Source of the DNA: Methylobacterium terricola
GTDB taxonomy: Bacteria > Pseudomonadota > Alphaproteobacteria > Rhizobiales > Beijerinckiaceae
DNA length: 64,000 nt
Direction of reading: 5' to 3'
NCBI RefSeq assembly: GCF_006151805.1
Contig: NZ_VDDA01000004.1
Coordinates: 124,001-188,000 of the forward strand
In this document: in pieces, positions 1-8,203 of the stretch
How positions within the stretch are numbered: the stretch's first letter is position 1
Layout: every line of letters starts with the position of its first letter
Position numbers and translations under genes: made by a program
The notes under the pieces: generated by a model
What the model was told of the DNA's origin: nothing
The model's database searches: none
Seen by the model: the letters and a program-made list of their open reading frames with translations, nothing else

Positions 1-366
1 CTGTTCGAGAACCGGGACTGGCGCCTCCACGCGGACGGGCTCGAGCACCGGGAGACCGGCTACTTCATCGACCGCGATGCCCTGAACGCCCGGCGGCCGG
101 ACGGCTACTGGGAATGGCCGCTGCACCTGTCGGAGAAGAGCTGGTGCGGCGTGCGCAGCTTCCGCGAGGCGTTCGTGGCCGCGCTGGAGGCCTTCGGCAT
201 CGCGCCCGACCGCAAGCTCACCCTCTCCTTCGCCCTCGGCTTCGGCACCCGGGTCGGCGGCGCCGCGCCGGACGCCTTCGTGCCGCTCGCCGATCTCGTG
301 CGCCTGCGCGCCCCGGTGCCGCGCCCGGTCGCCGCGATCCGCCCGCTCGTCGCCGCGAGCGCCTGA
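1..366 (+). CDS. Unknown protein, C-terminal part
   Basis: The frame is open from the first base of the window to a TGA at 364-366 and gives 121 residues; the start lies upstream of the window. The visible part is soluble and mixed charged, with a tryptophan-rich stretch (YWEWPLH, residues 36-42; KSWCGV, 47-52) followed by a helical segment and an Ala/Pro/Arg-rich end. There is no membrane segment or motif that I recognise, so no function is given. Third-position GC is very high, as in neighbouring genes, which supports real coding. It is on the same strand as the acylphosphatase gene 81 bases downstream. Confidence 0.7.
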   Translation: MFENRDWRLHADGLEHRETGYFIDRDALNARRPDGYWEWPLHLSEKSWCGVRSFREAFVAALEAFGIAPDRKLTLSFALGFGTRVGGAAPDAFVPLADLVRLRAPVPRPVAAIRPLVAASA

Positions 367-447
367 GTCGTCTCTTCTCCCCTCCCTTGCCGCGAGGAAA
401 TGCTCTAGATCCCGCCCGATCGGACACCATTCGGGGAGCGGGCGGTC

Positions 448-741
448 GTGAGCGGGCACCGCAGCGTGGGAATCATCGTCCGGGGCCGGGTCCAGGGCGT
501 CGGCTACCGGGCCTGGACCAAGGGCGTCGCCGAGGCGAGGGGCCTCACCGGCACCGTGCGCAACCGGCCGGACGGCAGCGTCGAGGCCTGCCTCGCCGGC
601 CCGGCCGAAGCCGTGGCGGCGATGATCGAGGCCTGCCGCCAGGGTCCGCCCGGCGCCCGGGTGGAGGATCTCGCCGTCAGCGAGGACGCGCCGGGCCCGG
701 TCCCCGGCGCGCGCGGCGTGCAGATCCTGCCGACCGCCTGA
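448..741 (+). CDS. acyP: Acylphosphatase
   Basis: The 97-residue product matches the small acylphosphatase family (usually 90-100 residues), which hydrolyses the carboxyl-phosphate bond of acyl phosphates in the cytoplasm. The signature RGRVQGVGYR lies at residues 12-21; Arg21 would be the phosphate-binding arginine, and Asn39 in TVRNRPDG the catalytic asparagine. The GSVE stretch after it is also typical. The start is GTG at 448, because the family signature begins about ten residues in and a purine-rich GGGGAGCGGG precedes it. It is probably transcribed with the DUF599 gene 11 bases downstream. Confidence 0.93.
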   Translation: MSGHRSVGIIVRGRVQGVGYRAWTKGVAEARGLTGTVRNRPDGSVEACLAGPAEAVAAMIEACRQGPPGARVEDLAVSEDAPGPVPGARGVQILPTA

Positions 742-752
742 CGGGACCCGGC

Positions 753-1460
753 ATGCACCCGGATCTGGGCCTGAGCAGCTTCTCGCTCGTCGACCTCGCC
801 GCCATCATCGGCTTCCTGACGGCCTGGTGGGGCTATGCCTACGCGGTCGAGCACCTGTCGGGCGGCAAGCGCAGCCTCAACGGCATGATGAACCGGTACC
901 GCCACGCCTGGGCCGACCAGCAGATCGTGCGCGAGAACCGGGTGGTCGACACCACCATCAACGCCTCGCTGCAGAACGGCACCGCCTTCTTCGCCTCCAC
1001 GGCGCTGATCGCCCTGGGGAGCGCGCTGACCCTGTCGCGCTCCGCCGACGATGCCCTGACGCTGTTCTCCACCCTGCCCTTCGGCGCGCCGATGACCCGG
1101 GCGGTGTGGGAGATCAAGGTGGCGGGCCTCGCCCTGATCTTCGTCTACGCCTTCTTCAAGTTCGCCTGGGCGTACCGGCTGTTCAATTACGGCGCCATCC
1201 TGATCGGCGCGGTGCCGCCGCGGGGCGGCGATCCGGTGGCGATCGCGCGGGCGGCGCGGCGGGCCGCGGCCATGAACGTGGTGGCGGGCGGCCACTTCAA
1301 CCGCGGCCAGCGTGCGTTCTTCTTCGCGCTCGCGTATCTCGGGTGGTTCGTCAGCGCCTACGTGCTGTTCGTCACCACCGCGATGGTGCTGACCGTGATG
1401 TGGCAGCGCCAATTCGCCTCCGACGCCCGCCGGGCCCTGCAGGACCACGATGATCCCTAG
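753..1460 (+). CDS. DUF599-family membrane protein
   Basis: The product is a 235-residue inner-membrane protein with about four hydrophobic segments (roughly residues 12-32, 76-98, 118-140 and 195-220), and matches the DUF599 type found widely in proteobacteria. Conserved-looking features are WWGYAYAVEH near the first helix, NRYRHAWADQ, and the asparagine-containing DTTINASLQNGTAFFAS stretch. The biochemical role of the family is not known to me. The ATG at 753 is preferred because the frame upstream only reads through the acylphosphatase gene. Its 3' end overlaps the next gene by 11 bases, so the two are probably translationally coupled. Confidence 0.85.
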   Translation: MHPDLGLSSFSLVDLAAIIGFLTAWWGYAYAVEHLSGGKRSLNGMMNRYRHAWADQQIVRENRVVDTTINASLQNGTAFFASTALIALGSALTLSRSADDALTLFSTLPFGAPMTRAVWEIKVAGLALIFVYAFFKFAWAYRLFNYGAILIGAVPPRGGDPVAIARAARRAAAMNVVAGGHFNRGQRAFFFALAYLGWFVSAYVLFVTTAMVLTVMWQRQFASDARRALQDHDDP

Positions 1461-1713
1461 CGATTACGAGCTCGAACTCACCCTGATGCGTCTCGTCGCC
1501 GAGCGCGGCGCCGAGAAGACCGTCTGCCCCTCCGAGGTCGCCCGGGCGCTCGGCGGCCCCCATCCGGACGGCTGGGGCCCGCTGATGCAGCCGGTCCGCC
1601 GCCAGGCGGTGCGCCTGATGAAGGAGGGCCGCATCGCCATCCTGCGCAAGGGCAAGCCGGTGGAGGATCCGGACGATTTCCGCGGGATCTACCGGCTGTC
1701 GTTGCCGCGCTAG
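1450..1713 (+). CDS. DUF3253-family small protein
   Basis: The product has 87 residues and resembles the DUF3253 family, small soluble proteins with a winged-helix-like pattern. The central part (SEVARALGG, then RRQAVRLMKEGRIAILRKGKPV, residues about 28-72) reads like two helices followed by a beta hairpin rich in lysine and arginine, as in a nucleic-acid-binding wing. That function is inference from the fold pattern. The start ATG lies inside the 3' end of the DUF599 gene (11-base overlap). It faces the convergent YdcF-type gene, which ends 33 bases further on. Confidence 0.82.
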   Translation: MIPSDYELELTLMRLVAERGAEKTVCPSEVARALGGPHPDGWGPLMQPVRRQAVRLMKEGRIAILRKGKPVEDPDDFRGIYRLSLPR

Positions 1714-1746
1714 AGCGCTTCACGTCGCCGGAAAACGCTGTCGCGG

Positions 1747-2535
1747 TCACGGCCCGGGAAACACCGCCGCGGTGTAGCCCGACGCCCGGTACGCCGCGAG
1801 GCCGAGCCATTCGCGCACCGCGACGTCCAGCTCGAACAAGCCATCGCCGGCCGTCGAATGGAGCCCTAGGGCGCCGGGGCCGGTGCGGTAATCGACCGGG
1901 TAGGCGGTGACCGTGAAACCGGCCTTCCGGAAGCACCCCATCGCCCGCGGCATGTGCCAGGCCGAGGTGACGAGGAGCCAGCGCTCGCCGGGCTTTGGCC
2001 TGGCCAGCGCGGCGCTGAAGGCGGCGTTCTCGTGGGTGTTGCGGGACCGGTCCTCGTAGGTGATCCGCTCCGGCGAGACGCCGAGCGACGCGGCGTGGCG
2101 GCGCGTGATCGCGGATTCGGAGACGGCGCCGTCGCCGGTGAGCCGGCCCGAGCCGCCGGAGAAGACCACGACCGCCTGCGGGAAGCGCCGCGCGAGGTCG
2201 CCGAGCGCGATCATGCGCTCGCCGGCATCGTTGACGACGAGCTGGTGGCGGGCGGCCGACAGCCCGGTCTCGACCGCGCCGCCGAGCACCACGATGCCGG
2301 TGACCGGCGCCCCGTCGTCGCGAAACTCCGGGAATCGGTTCTCGAGCGGGCCGAAGACCAGGGAGGCCAGCGGCGAGACCCCTCCGACGAGGAGGACGAG
2401 GGCGGCGGCGGCGACCAGCCCGAGGCCGAGGCGCCGCCACCGAAGCGCGATTCCTGCTCCGGCGAGAACCAGGAGCAGGAGCAGGTTCGACGGTGCCGTG
2501 AGGAACCACAGCACCTTCGAGAGCACGAAGAACAC
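1747..2535 (-). CDS. YdcF/ElyC/SanA-family membrane protein (DUF218)
   Basis: The 262-residue product has two N-terminal membrane helices (about residues 5-27 and 33-52) followed by a DUF218 domain. The domain shows the usual blocks: GIVVLGG (near residue 80), VVFSGGSGR (near 122), EDRSRNTHENA (near 160) and LLVTSAWHMPRA (near 185). ElyC and SanA, family members in enterobacteria, affect envelope carrier lipid and barrier functions, so an envelope role is likely but unproven here. The start is GTG; no good ribosome site is visible, and a second in-frame GTG lies three codons in. It follows the RraA-like gene by 25 bases on the same strand and is probably co-transcribed. Confidence 0.88.
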   Translation of the reverse strand: MFFVLSKVLWFLTAPSNLLLLLVLAGAGIALRWRRLGLGLVAAAALVLLVGGVSPLASLVFGPLENRFPEFRDDGAPVTGIVVLGGAVETGLSAARHQLVVNDAGERMIALGDLARRFPQAVVVFSGGSGRLTGDGAVSESAITRRHAASLGVSPERITYEDRSRNTHENAAFSAALARPKPGERWLLVTSAWHMPRAMGCFRKAGFTVTAYPVDYRTGPGALGLHSTAGDGLFELDVAVREWLGLAAYRASGYTAAVFPGP

Positions 2536-2560
2536 CGGGACCGTCCCGGCCGGACGATGG

Positions 2561-3265
2561 TCAGGCCTTGTTGGTCTCGGCTTCGTAGCGGGCGCGGGTC
2601 TCGGCGTTCGGCGGATAGAGGCCCGGCAGGGGCAGCCCCTTGTCGACCTCGCGCATGATCCAGAGCTCCAGGCGCTCCTGCTCGACCGCGGCGAGCGCCA
2701 CCTCCTCGGCCAAGGCCGCCGGGATCAGCACCGCGCCGTCGCCGTCCGCCACCACGATGTCGTCGGGATAGACCGCGACGCCGCCGCAGCCGACCGGCTC
2801 GCCCCAGCCGACGAAGGTCAGGCCCGACACCGAGGCCGGCGCCGCGACGCCCGAGCACCAGACCGGCAGGCCGGTGCCCTCGACGCCCTCGCCGTCGCGC
2901 ACGACGCCGTCGGTGATCAGGGCGGCGACGCCGCGCTTCTTCATCCGGGCGCACAGGATGTCGCCGAAGATGCCGGCATCCTGCACCCCCATCGCGTCGA
3001 CCACCGCGATGCAGCCCTCGGGCATCGCCTCGATCGCCGCGCGGGTCGAGGTCGGGCTCGACCAGGATTCCGGCGTCGCCAGGTCCTCGCGGGCCGGCAC
3101 GAAGCGGAGGGTGAAGGCCGGGCCGACGATCCGCTGGCCGGCGGCGAAGCGCGGCATCGGCCCGCGCATCCAGCAGCGGCGGATGCCCTTCTTCAGGAGC
3201 ACCGTGGTGAGGGTGGCGGTGGTGACGGCCTGCAGGGCGTCGAGGAGCGTCTTGTCGAGCGGCAT
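2561..3265 (-). CDS. RraA-like / HMG-CHA aldolase family protein
   Basis: The 234-residue product belongs to the RraA-like family, which includes 4-hydroxy-4-methyl-2-oxoglutarate/4-carboxy-4-hydroxy-2-oxoadipate aldolases and the RNase E regulator RraA. The core motif ITDGVVRDGEGV (about residues 136-147) carries the Arg-Asp pair that contacts the oxaloacetate-like substrate and divalent metal in the aldolases. GIFGDILCARMKKRGVAA just before it is also typical. Presence of the RD pair and the length (longer than the roughly 160 residues of RraA) favour an aldolase or oxaloacetate decarboxylase over RNase regulation, but substrate cannot be assigned. It heads a likely two-gene unit with the YdcF-type gene. 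Confidence 0.88.
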   Translation of the reverse strand: MPLDKTLLDALQAVTTATLTTVLLKKGIRRCWMRGPMPRFAAGQRIVGPAFTLRFVPAREDLATPESWSSPTSTRAAIEAMPEGCIAVVDAMGVQDAGIFGDILCARMKKRGVAALITDGVVRDGEGVEGTGLPVWCSGVAAPASVSGLTFVGWGEPVGCGGVAVYPDDIVVADGDGAVLIPAALAEEVALAAVEQERLELWIMREVDKGLPLPGLYPPNAETRARYEAETNKA

Positions 3266-3430
3266 CGGGCCTTCGGGGGCGTGGGGACGGGAACGCGACG
3301 AGACCTAGCCGATCCGGGGCGGGGCGGCCACGCCATGGGCGCATGGCCCGGATGGAGCGATCCGGCCGCGCGGCACCTGCTGCCGTATTCTCCTGAAAGA
3401 CGACGCATCGATGACAGCAAGTCGCGGGAT

Positions 3431-3454
3431 CCCCTCTCCCGCGTGGGAGAGGGG
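3431..3454. repeat. REP-like palindrome, copy 1
   Basis: A perfect 10-base inverted repeat, CCCCTCTCCC then GCGT then GGGAGAGGGG. No T-tract follows on either strand, so it is more like a dispersed intergenic palindrome than an intrinsic terminator. A closely similar copy lies at 3556-3577. Confidence 0.7.
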
Positions 3455-3555
3455 GAGGGGTGCGGGTGCTCCGGTGCCGCGTATAGCTGAGCCGTTACGC
3501 CGCCAGCACGAGGCTCAGCGCTTTACACGGATGCGTGTCACCCTCAGCCCCCGGC

Positions 3556-3577
3556 CCCTCTCCCACATGGGAGAGGG
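3556..3577. repeat. REP-like palindrome, copy 2
   Basis: A perfect 9-base inverted repeat, CCCTCTCCC, loop ACAT, GGGAGAGGG. Stem sequence is the same as copy 1 at 3431-3454; the loop and flanks differ. The two together form a paired arrangement like a bacterial interspersed mosaic element. Confidence 0.7.
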
Positions 3578-3695
3578 AGGTGCGCTTCATTCTTCAACGA
3601 TGGGGGAAGAACAAGGATTTCGGTGTCGGATACTGCCGTGGCTGCGTCAGCCGACGACCGCTCGCCGGAATGGGACCGCCGATTTTTCGTATGGC

Positions 3696-4313
3696 TCAGC
3701 TCAGCGGCGGCAGCGCCGAGGCGGCGGCCGGCCGCGTCCGCAGGCGCTCGTACCAAGCCCGCATCGCCGGCCGCTCGACGCGCGGCACGTCGAGGAGGAG
3801 CCAGCGATGGGCGGCGGCCCCCACCGCGATGTCGGCGGCGGTGAAACGGTCGCCGACCATGTAGGGACGCCCCATCAGATGCGCGTCGAGAAGCGCGGCG
3901 CAATCCTCGGACGCCGCGACCGAGCGGTCGATCACGGCCCGGTCGCGCTGCTCCGGCGGCGTGCGCACGGTCTGCCAGAACGCGTCCCGGGTCGACGGCG
4001 TGAAGCGGGTCGCCTGCCAGTCGAGCCACTGGTCGACCTGCGCCGCCTCGCGGGGATCCTCCGGCCACAGCGCTCCCGCGCCGTGGCCGCGGGCGAGGTA
4101 GCGCAGGATCGCGTTCGATTCCCACAGGACGAACCCGTCCTCCTCCATCACCGGCACGAGGCTGTTGGGGTTCATCGCAACGTAATCCGGATCATGCACC
4201 CGCCCGAAGGCGCCGCCGGCCTCGACCCGCTCGTAAGGCAGTCCCAGCTCCTCCAGGCCCCACACCGCCTTCTGCACGTTGACGGAGCTCAGCCGTCCCC
4301 AGAGCCTGCGCAT
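3696..4313 (-). CDS. Glutathione S-transferase family protein
   Basis: The 205-residue product has the two GST domains. The thioredoxin-like N-terminal half (residues 1-80) has GRLSSVNVQ at the N-terminus, where the activating serine would lie, the cis-proline block NSLVPVMEEDG, and the glutathione-binding WESNAILRYLAR. The helical C-terminal half contains VGDRFTAADIAVGAA, the usual N-capping box. Substrate is not predictable. The ATG lies 25 bases inside the 3' end of epmB on the same strand but in another frame, so the two genes overlap and this GST is probably the third gene of the epmA-epmB unit. Confidence 0.9.
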   Translation of the reverse strand: MRRLWGRLSSVNVQKAVWGLEELGLPYERVEAGGAFGRVHDPDYVAMNPNSLVPVMEEDGFVLWESNAILRYLARGHGAGALWPEDPREAAQVDQWLDWQATRFTPSTRDAFWQTVRTPPEQRDRAVIDRSVAASEDCAALLDAHLMGRPYMVGDRFTAADIAVGAAAHRWLLLDVPRVERPAMRAWYERLRTRPAAASALPPLS

Positions 4314-5386
4314 GGCGTGTCCTCCTCGGTCTTGTTCGTGGTCCCGCCCGCGATCTCGGGCGGATAGGCGTGGATCCGGCCGGTCGGGTCGGCGACGGTC
4401 CAGCCCGCCGGGCCGCCGGTCAGGTAGCCGGGGCCGACCGGCACCTTGCCGTAGCCGCCCGGGATGTCGAGGATGTAGGTCGGCTGCGCCAGCCCCGAGA
4501 CCCGGCCGCGCAAGGACCGCATCAGCGCCTGGCCGTGATCGAGCGTGGTGCGCAGGTGGCCGGTGCCGGGGGCGAGGTCGCCGTGATGCAGGTAATAGGG
4601 CTTGATCCGGTTCTCGACGAAGGCGCGCATCAGGGCGGCGAGCGTGTCGGGATCGTCGTTGATCCCGGCGAGCAGCACCGACTGGCTCACCATCGGAATC
4701 CCGGCATCGATCAGCCGCGCGATGGCCGCCCGGGCGGCCTCGGTGAATTCCCGCGGGTGGTTGGCGTGGAGCGCCACGAACACCGCGCCGGCGAAGCGCT
4801 TCAGCGCCGCGACCAAACCATCATCGATCCGGGCCGGATCGACCACCGGCACGCGGGTATGCAGCCGCAGCACCCGGACATGCGGGATGTCCCGGAGAGC
4901 GGCGGCGATGCGGCCGAGGCGCCGGGGCGACAGCACCAGGGGATCGCCGCCGGTGACCACCACCTCCCAGATCTCCGGCCGGGCAGCGATGTAGGCGAGC
5001 GCCGCATCCAGCTCCGCCTCGGTGAGGCTGCCCTGCCCCTCCGGCCCCACCACCTCGCGGCGGAAGCAGAAGCGGCAATAGACCGGGCAGACGTGGAGCG
5101 GCTTCAGGAGCACCCGGTCGGGGTAGCGGTGGACGATGCCGGGGACGGGCGAATGGGTCTCGTCGCCGATCGGGTCGGCCCGCTCCTCCGGGGCGGTGAT
5201 CAGCTCCTCGGCCCGCGGCACGAACTGGCGGCCGATGCCGTCATCCGGGTCGGCGATCAGCTCGGCCATTTCCGGCGTGATCGACACGGCGTAGCGCGCC
5301 GCCACCCGTTCGAGCGCCGGCAGCCGCTCCGCCGGCACCAGACCGCGATCCGCGAGCCCGCCCGCGCTGCGGATCGCCCCGCTCAC
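4289..5386 (-). CDS. epmB: EF-P (R)-beta-lysylation protein EpmB, lysine 2,3-aminomutase family
   Basis: The 365-residue product is a radical-SAM lysine 2,3-aminomutase family protein. It has the cluster motif CPVYCRFCFR (three cysteines in CxxxCxxC spacing), the GGDPL block that contacts SAM (VVTGGDPLVLS), and near the C-terminus GGYGKVPVGP, where the lysine should bind pyridoxal phosphate. EpmB converts alpha-lysine to (R)-beta-lysine for EF-P modification. The call as EpmB rather than a catabolic aminomutase rests on its position: the GTG start overlaps the stop of epmA by 4 bases, and efp lies divergently next to epmA. The length is slightly above the roughly 340 residues usual for EpmB. 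Confidence 0.93.
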   Translation of the reverse strand: MSGAIRSAGGLADRGLVPAERLPALERVAARYAVSITPEMAELIADPDDGIGRQFVPRAEELITAPEERADPIGDETHSPVPGIVHRYPDRVLLKPLHVCPVYCRFCFRREVVGPEGQGSLTEAELDAALAYIAARPEIWEVVVTGGDPLVLSPRRLGRIAAALRDIPHVRVLRLHTRVPVVDPARIDDGLVAALKRFAGAVFVALHANHPREFTEAARAAIARLIDAGIPMVSQSVLLAGINDDPDTLAALMRAFVENRIKPYYLHHGDLAPGTGHLRTTLDHGQALMRSLRGRVSGLAQPTYILDIPGGYGKVPVGPGYLTGGPAGWTVADPTGRIHAYPPEIAGGTTNKTEEDTPCAGSGDG

Positions 5387-6465
5387 CGGCGCGACCCGGC
5401 CTGGGCATGGTCGGCGCGGGGATATTCGGCGACGGGCGTCCACATCACCTCGTCGACCCGGCGCGCACCGGTCGCCAGCATCGCCAGCCGGTCGAAGCCG
5501 AGCGCGATGCCGCTCGCCTCCGGCATCTGCGCCAGGGCCGCCAGGAAATCCTCGTCGAGGGGGTAGCGCTCGCCGTAGACGCGCTCCTTCTCGTCCATCT
5601 CGGCCGAGAAGCGCCGGCGCTGCTCGGCGGCGTCGGTCAGCTCCCCGAAGGCATTGGCGAGCTCGACGCCGCAAGCATAGAGCTCGAACCGCTCCGCCAC
5701 CCGCGGATCGGCGGGGCTCGGCCGGGCGAGAGCCGCTTCGGGGATCGGGTACTCGCACAGGATCGTCGCCCGGCCGCGGCCCAAAGCCGGTTCGACCCGC
5801 TCGACCATGACCCGGCTGAACAGGTCGGCCCAGGTGTCGTCGGGGGCGGTGCGGATGCCGGCCTGGTGAAGCGCGGCGGCGAGCGCCTCCCGGTCGGTGG
5901 CCGCGTCCGGCTGCACCGTCGCCAGGAGGTCGATGCCGGCATGGCGCCGGAACGCCTCCGCCACGGTGAGCCGCTCGGGCTCGGCGAACGGGTCGGCCTC
6001 GATCCCGCGCCAGACGAAGCGCGTCGCGCCGGTTGTCTCGGCGGCGAGGCTCAGGACATCGGCGCAGTCGCCCATCAGGCTGTCGTAGGTCTCTCCCGCC
6101 CGGTACCATTCGAGCATGGTGAATTCCGGCTGGTGCAGCGCCCCGCGCTCGCGGTTGCGATAGACGGGGCCGAGGCTGAACAGCCGCGTCTCGCCCGCCG
6201 CCAGCAGCTTCTTGCAGGCGAATTCCGGCGAGGTGTGGAGGTAGAGCGGGTGCGGCACCCCGTCCGGCCCGATCGCCGTGGTGGCGAAGGCCGAGAGATG
6301 CGCCTCGTTGCCGGGCGAGACCTGGAGGGCGCTCGCCGCGACCTCGACGAAGTCCCGCTCCGCGAACCAGGCCCGCAAGCGCGCGACGACGCGGTTGCGC
6401 GCCATCAGCCGCGGCCGGCGGTCGGCATGGACGTGGGGGGCCCACCAGGGCGAGGCGGAGGTCAT
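5383..6465 (-). CDS. epmA: EF-P lysine ligase EpmA (PoxA/GenX/YjeA)
   Basis: The 360-residue product is a stand-alone class II lysyl-tRNA-synthetase-like core without the anticodon-binding domain. Motif 2 is seen as YRNRERGALHQPEFTMLEWY (about residues 95-114) and motif 3 as GIALGFDRLAMLATG near residue 330. EpmA activates (R)-beta-lysine with ATP and attaches it to the conserved lysine of EF-P. The substrate-making epmB follows with a 4-base overlap, and efp lies divergently 157 bases upstream, so the three functions are grouped. No epmC hydroxylase gene is visible in the window. Confidence 0.95.
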   Translation of the reverse strand: MTSASPWWAPHVHADRRPRLMARNRVVARLRAWFAERDFVEVAASALQVSPGNEAHLSAFATTAIGPDGVPHPLYLHTSPEFACKKLLAAGETRLFSLGPVYRNRERGALHQPEFTMLEWYRAGETYDSLMGDCADVLSLAAETTGATRFVWRGIEADPFAEPERLTVAEAFRRHAGIDLLATVQPDAATDREALAAALHQAGIRTAPDDTWADLFSRVMVERVEPALGRGRATILCEYPIPEAALARPSPADPRVAERFELYACGVELANAFGELTDAAEQRRRFSAEMDEKERVYGERYPLDEDFLAALAQMPEASGIALGFDRLAMLATGARRVDEVMWTPVAEYPRADHAQAGSRR

Positions 6466-6622
6466 CGTGCGGACATCGATCGGGTGGCGGGCGACTGGCG
6501 GTCGCGCCTGAGATGCGATAGGGCGGGCCGGAAGGCATCCTCTGCCGGCGCGGCGCCCGAACCTGCGCGGCTTGGCGGACGCCGCCGCTCTCTGTCAACG
6601 CTTCCCATTCAGGATTCGCCCC

Positions 6623-7192
6623 GTGCCGAAGGTCATCGCCAGCTCTCTCCGCAAAGGCAACGTCGTCGACAAGGACGGCCGGCTCTACGTGATTCTCTCC
6701 GCCGAGAACATCCATCCCGGCAAGGGCACCCCGGTCACACAGCTCGACATGCGCCGGATCACCGACGGGGTGAAGGTCTCGGAGCGCTACCGCACCACCG
6801 AGCAGGTCGAGCGCGCCTATGTCGAGGACCGGGAGCACACCTTCCTGTACAGCGACGGCGAGGGGTTCCACTTCATGAACCCGGAATCCTACGAGCAGCT
6901 CGCGGTGCCGGAGGACGTGGTCGGCGACCAGGCCCCCTACCTGCAGGAGGGCATGGCGGTGATGCTCTCGACCCATAACGGCGTGCCGCTGGCGCTCGAG
7001 CTGCCCCAGCGCGTCACCCTCGAGGTGACCGACACCGAGCCGGTGACCAAGGGCCAGACCGCGTCCTCGTCCTACAAGCCCGCCACGCTCTCGAACGGCG
7101 TGCGCACCCTGGTGCCGCCGCATATCGGCACCGGCACTCGCATCGTCATCATGACCGCCGACGCCTCCTACGTCGAGCGCGCCAAGGATTGA
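6623..7192 (+). CDS. efp: Translation elongation factor P
   Basis: The 189-residue product is full-length EF-P, with the KOW-like N-terminal domain and two OB domains. With the GTG start at 6623 the loop HPGKGTP puts the modified lysine exactly at position 34, the site lysylated by EpmA in other bacteria. EF-P enters ribosomes stalled on polyproline and stimulates peptide bond formation. An in-frame extension upstream exists, but it would move the lysine to about position 51, so the GTG is the correct start. The C-terminal SYVERAKD end is typical. It is divergent from epmA; regulation probably lies in the shared 157-base region. Confidence 0.97.
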   Translation: MPKVIASSLRKGNVVDKDGRLYVILSAENIHPGKGTPVTQLDMRRITDGVKVSERYRTTEQVERAYVEDREHTFLYSDGEGFHFMNPESYEQLAVPEDVVGDQAPYLQEGMAVMLSTHNGVPLALELPQRVTLEVTDTEPVTKGQTASSSYKPATLSNGVRTLVPPHIGTGTRIVIMTADASYVERAKD

Positions 7193-7207
7193 TGCGGTCG
7201 GGCGGGG

Positions 7208-8203
7208 TCAGTCCCCGCCCGCCTGTTTGAAGCAAGTCCGGGACGCCACGATGGCCCGGGCCTGCTCCTCCGCCGTGTAGCCGTCGCCGGCCCGCCACAG
7301 GCCGTCGCCCCGCAGCCGCACCAGCACGCAGCGCGCCGCCACCCGGCAGACTGCCGCATTGCCGCCGGCCTCGGCGCAGTTCGCCCGGTACTCGCGCAGG
7401 AACGATGCCTCCCCCGCCCGCGGATGCGGCCCGGTGAGCGCCGCGATCCCGTAGAGCAGCCCGAGCAGCAGCGGCTGGTGCACGAGGTAGACCGCGAGGC
7501 TGTGCCGCCCGGCCGCCGTCGCGAGCCGCGCCGGGGCGTTGCGCGGCGCCCAGGCCCCGATCCGCGAGGCCGCGAGCCGCCCGAGCCCGATCCGGCCGAG
7601 ACCCACCCCCGCCAGCACGAAGCCGAACCAGGGGCAGAGCGGCACGTAGTCGTTCGACGCCGGCACCACCGTGCCGAGTCCGAGGAACAGCAGGCCCGGC
7701 GCGTCGAGGAGAGCCGGCGCGCCCGCCAGCGCGGCGAGCGCGGGACCGGCGAGCACCAGGGCGGCGCTGAGCCCGACCACCGGCAGGGGGGCCGTCAGCG
7801 CCGGCAGGGCCAGCACGCTCGACAGGGCGATGCAGTGCAGGATGCCGAAGAAGATCCAGGCGCCGGGAAACAGCCACAGGGTCGCGAGGGAGATCGCCCC
7901 CGCCGCCAGGGCGATGCGCCCGAGCCGCGTCAGGTAGGGCCGCCAGCCGCCCCGGCCCCATAACGGGCCTGTGCCTGACTGGCCTCCTCTCGCCAGCACG
8001 AGACTCACCCCGACCAGGACCAGGAAGCTGCCCGCGATGCCGTGCGCCGCCGCCCGCCCGAGGGGCGACAGGGCGGCGTTCTCCGGCGTCAGCCGCAGGA
8101 AGCCGAGGTCCCAGGTGAAATGGTAAAGGGCCATGGCGGCGAGCGCCACGCTGCGGGCGAGATCGACGAGCGCGAGGCGGCGGATCGGCGTCGCGCGGGG
8201 CAT
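7208..8203 (-). CDS. DUF1624 / HGSNAT-type membrane acyltransferase-like protein
   Basis: The 331-residue product is a polytopic membrane protein with about eight or nine helices from residue 15 to 260. The N-terminal block LVDLARSVALAAMALYHFTWDLGF is typical of DUF1624, the catalytic-domain family related to heparan-alpha-glucosaminide N-acetyltransferase and membrane acyltransferases; the histidine in YHFTWD is the likely key residue. The SLAVYLVHQPLLLG stretch near residue 235 is also usual. The C-terminal 60 residues contain four cysteines (in NCAEAGGNAAVCRVAARC and TCFKQ) and are soluble, probably periplasmic. It ends 15 bases from the convergent efp stop. Confidence 0.85.
   Translation of the reverse strand: MPRATPIRRLALVDLARSVALAAMALYHFTWDLGFLRLTPENAALSPLGRAAAHGIAGSFLVLVGVSLVLARGGQSGTGPLWGRGGWRPYLTRLGRIALAAGAISLATLWLFPGAWIFFGILHCIALSSVLALPALTAPLPVVGLSAALVLAGPALAALAGAPALLDAPGLLFLGLGTVVPASNDYVPLCPWFGFVLAGVGLGRIGLGRLAASRIGAWAPRNAPARLATAAGRHSLAVYLVHQPLLLGLLYGIAALTGPHPRAGEASFLREYRANCAEAGGNAAVCRVAARCVLVRLRGDGLWRAGDGYTAEEQARAIVASRTCFKQAGGD

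Larger units (their letters stand above)
3266..3695. other. Intergenic region with two hairpin repeats
   Basis: About 430 bases between the start of the RraA-like gene and the end of the GST gene. I see no convincing coding frame. It contains two similar perfect palindromes (3431-3454 and 3556-3577, listed separately) about 100 bases apart, which look like copies of one dispersed intergenic repeat. The promoter of the RraA-like gene must lie in the first part. Confidence 0.6.

Noticed and set aside
2561..3265. Calling the RraA-like protein a ribonuclease E inhibitor
   Set aside because: It is about 70 residues longer than RraA and has the Arg-Asp pair of the aldolase branch, so RNase regulation is not favoured.
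5387..7123. In-frame upstream extension of epmB to nearly 940 codons
   Set aside because: The extension runs antisense or out of frame through epmA and efp. EpmB starts at the GTG overlapping the epmA stop.
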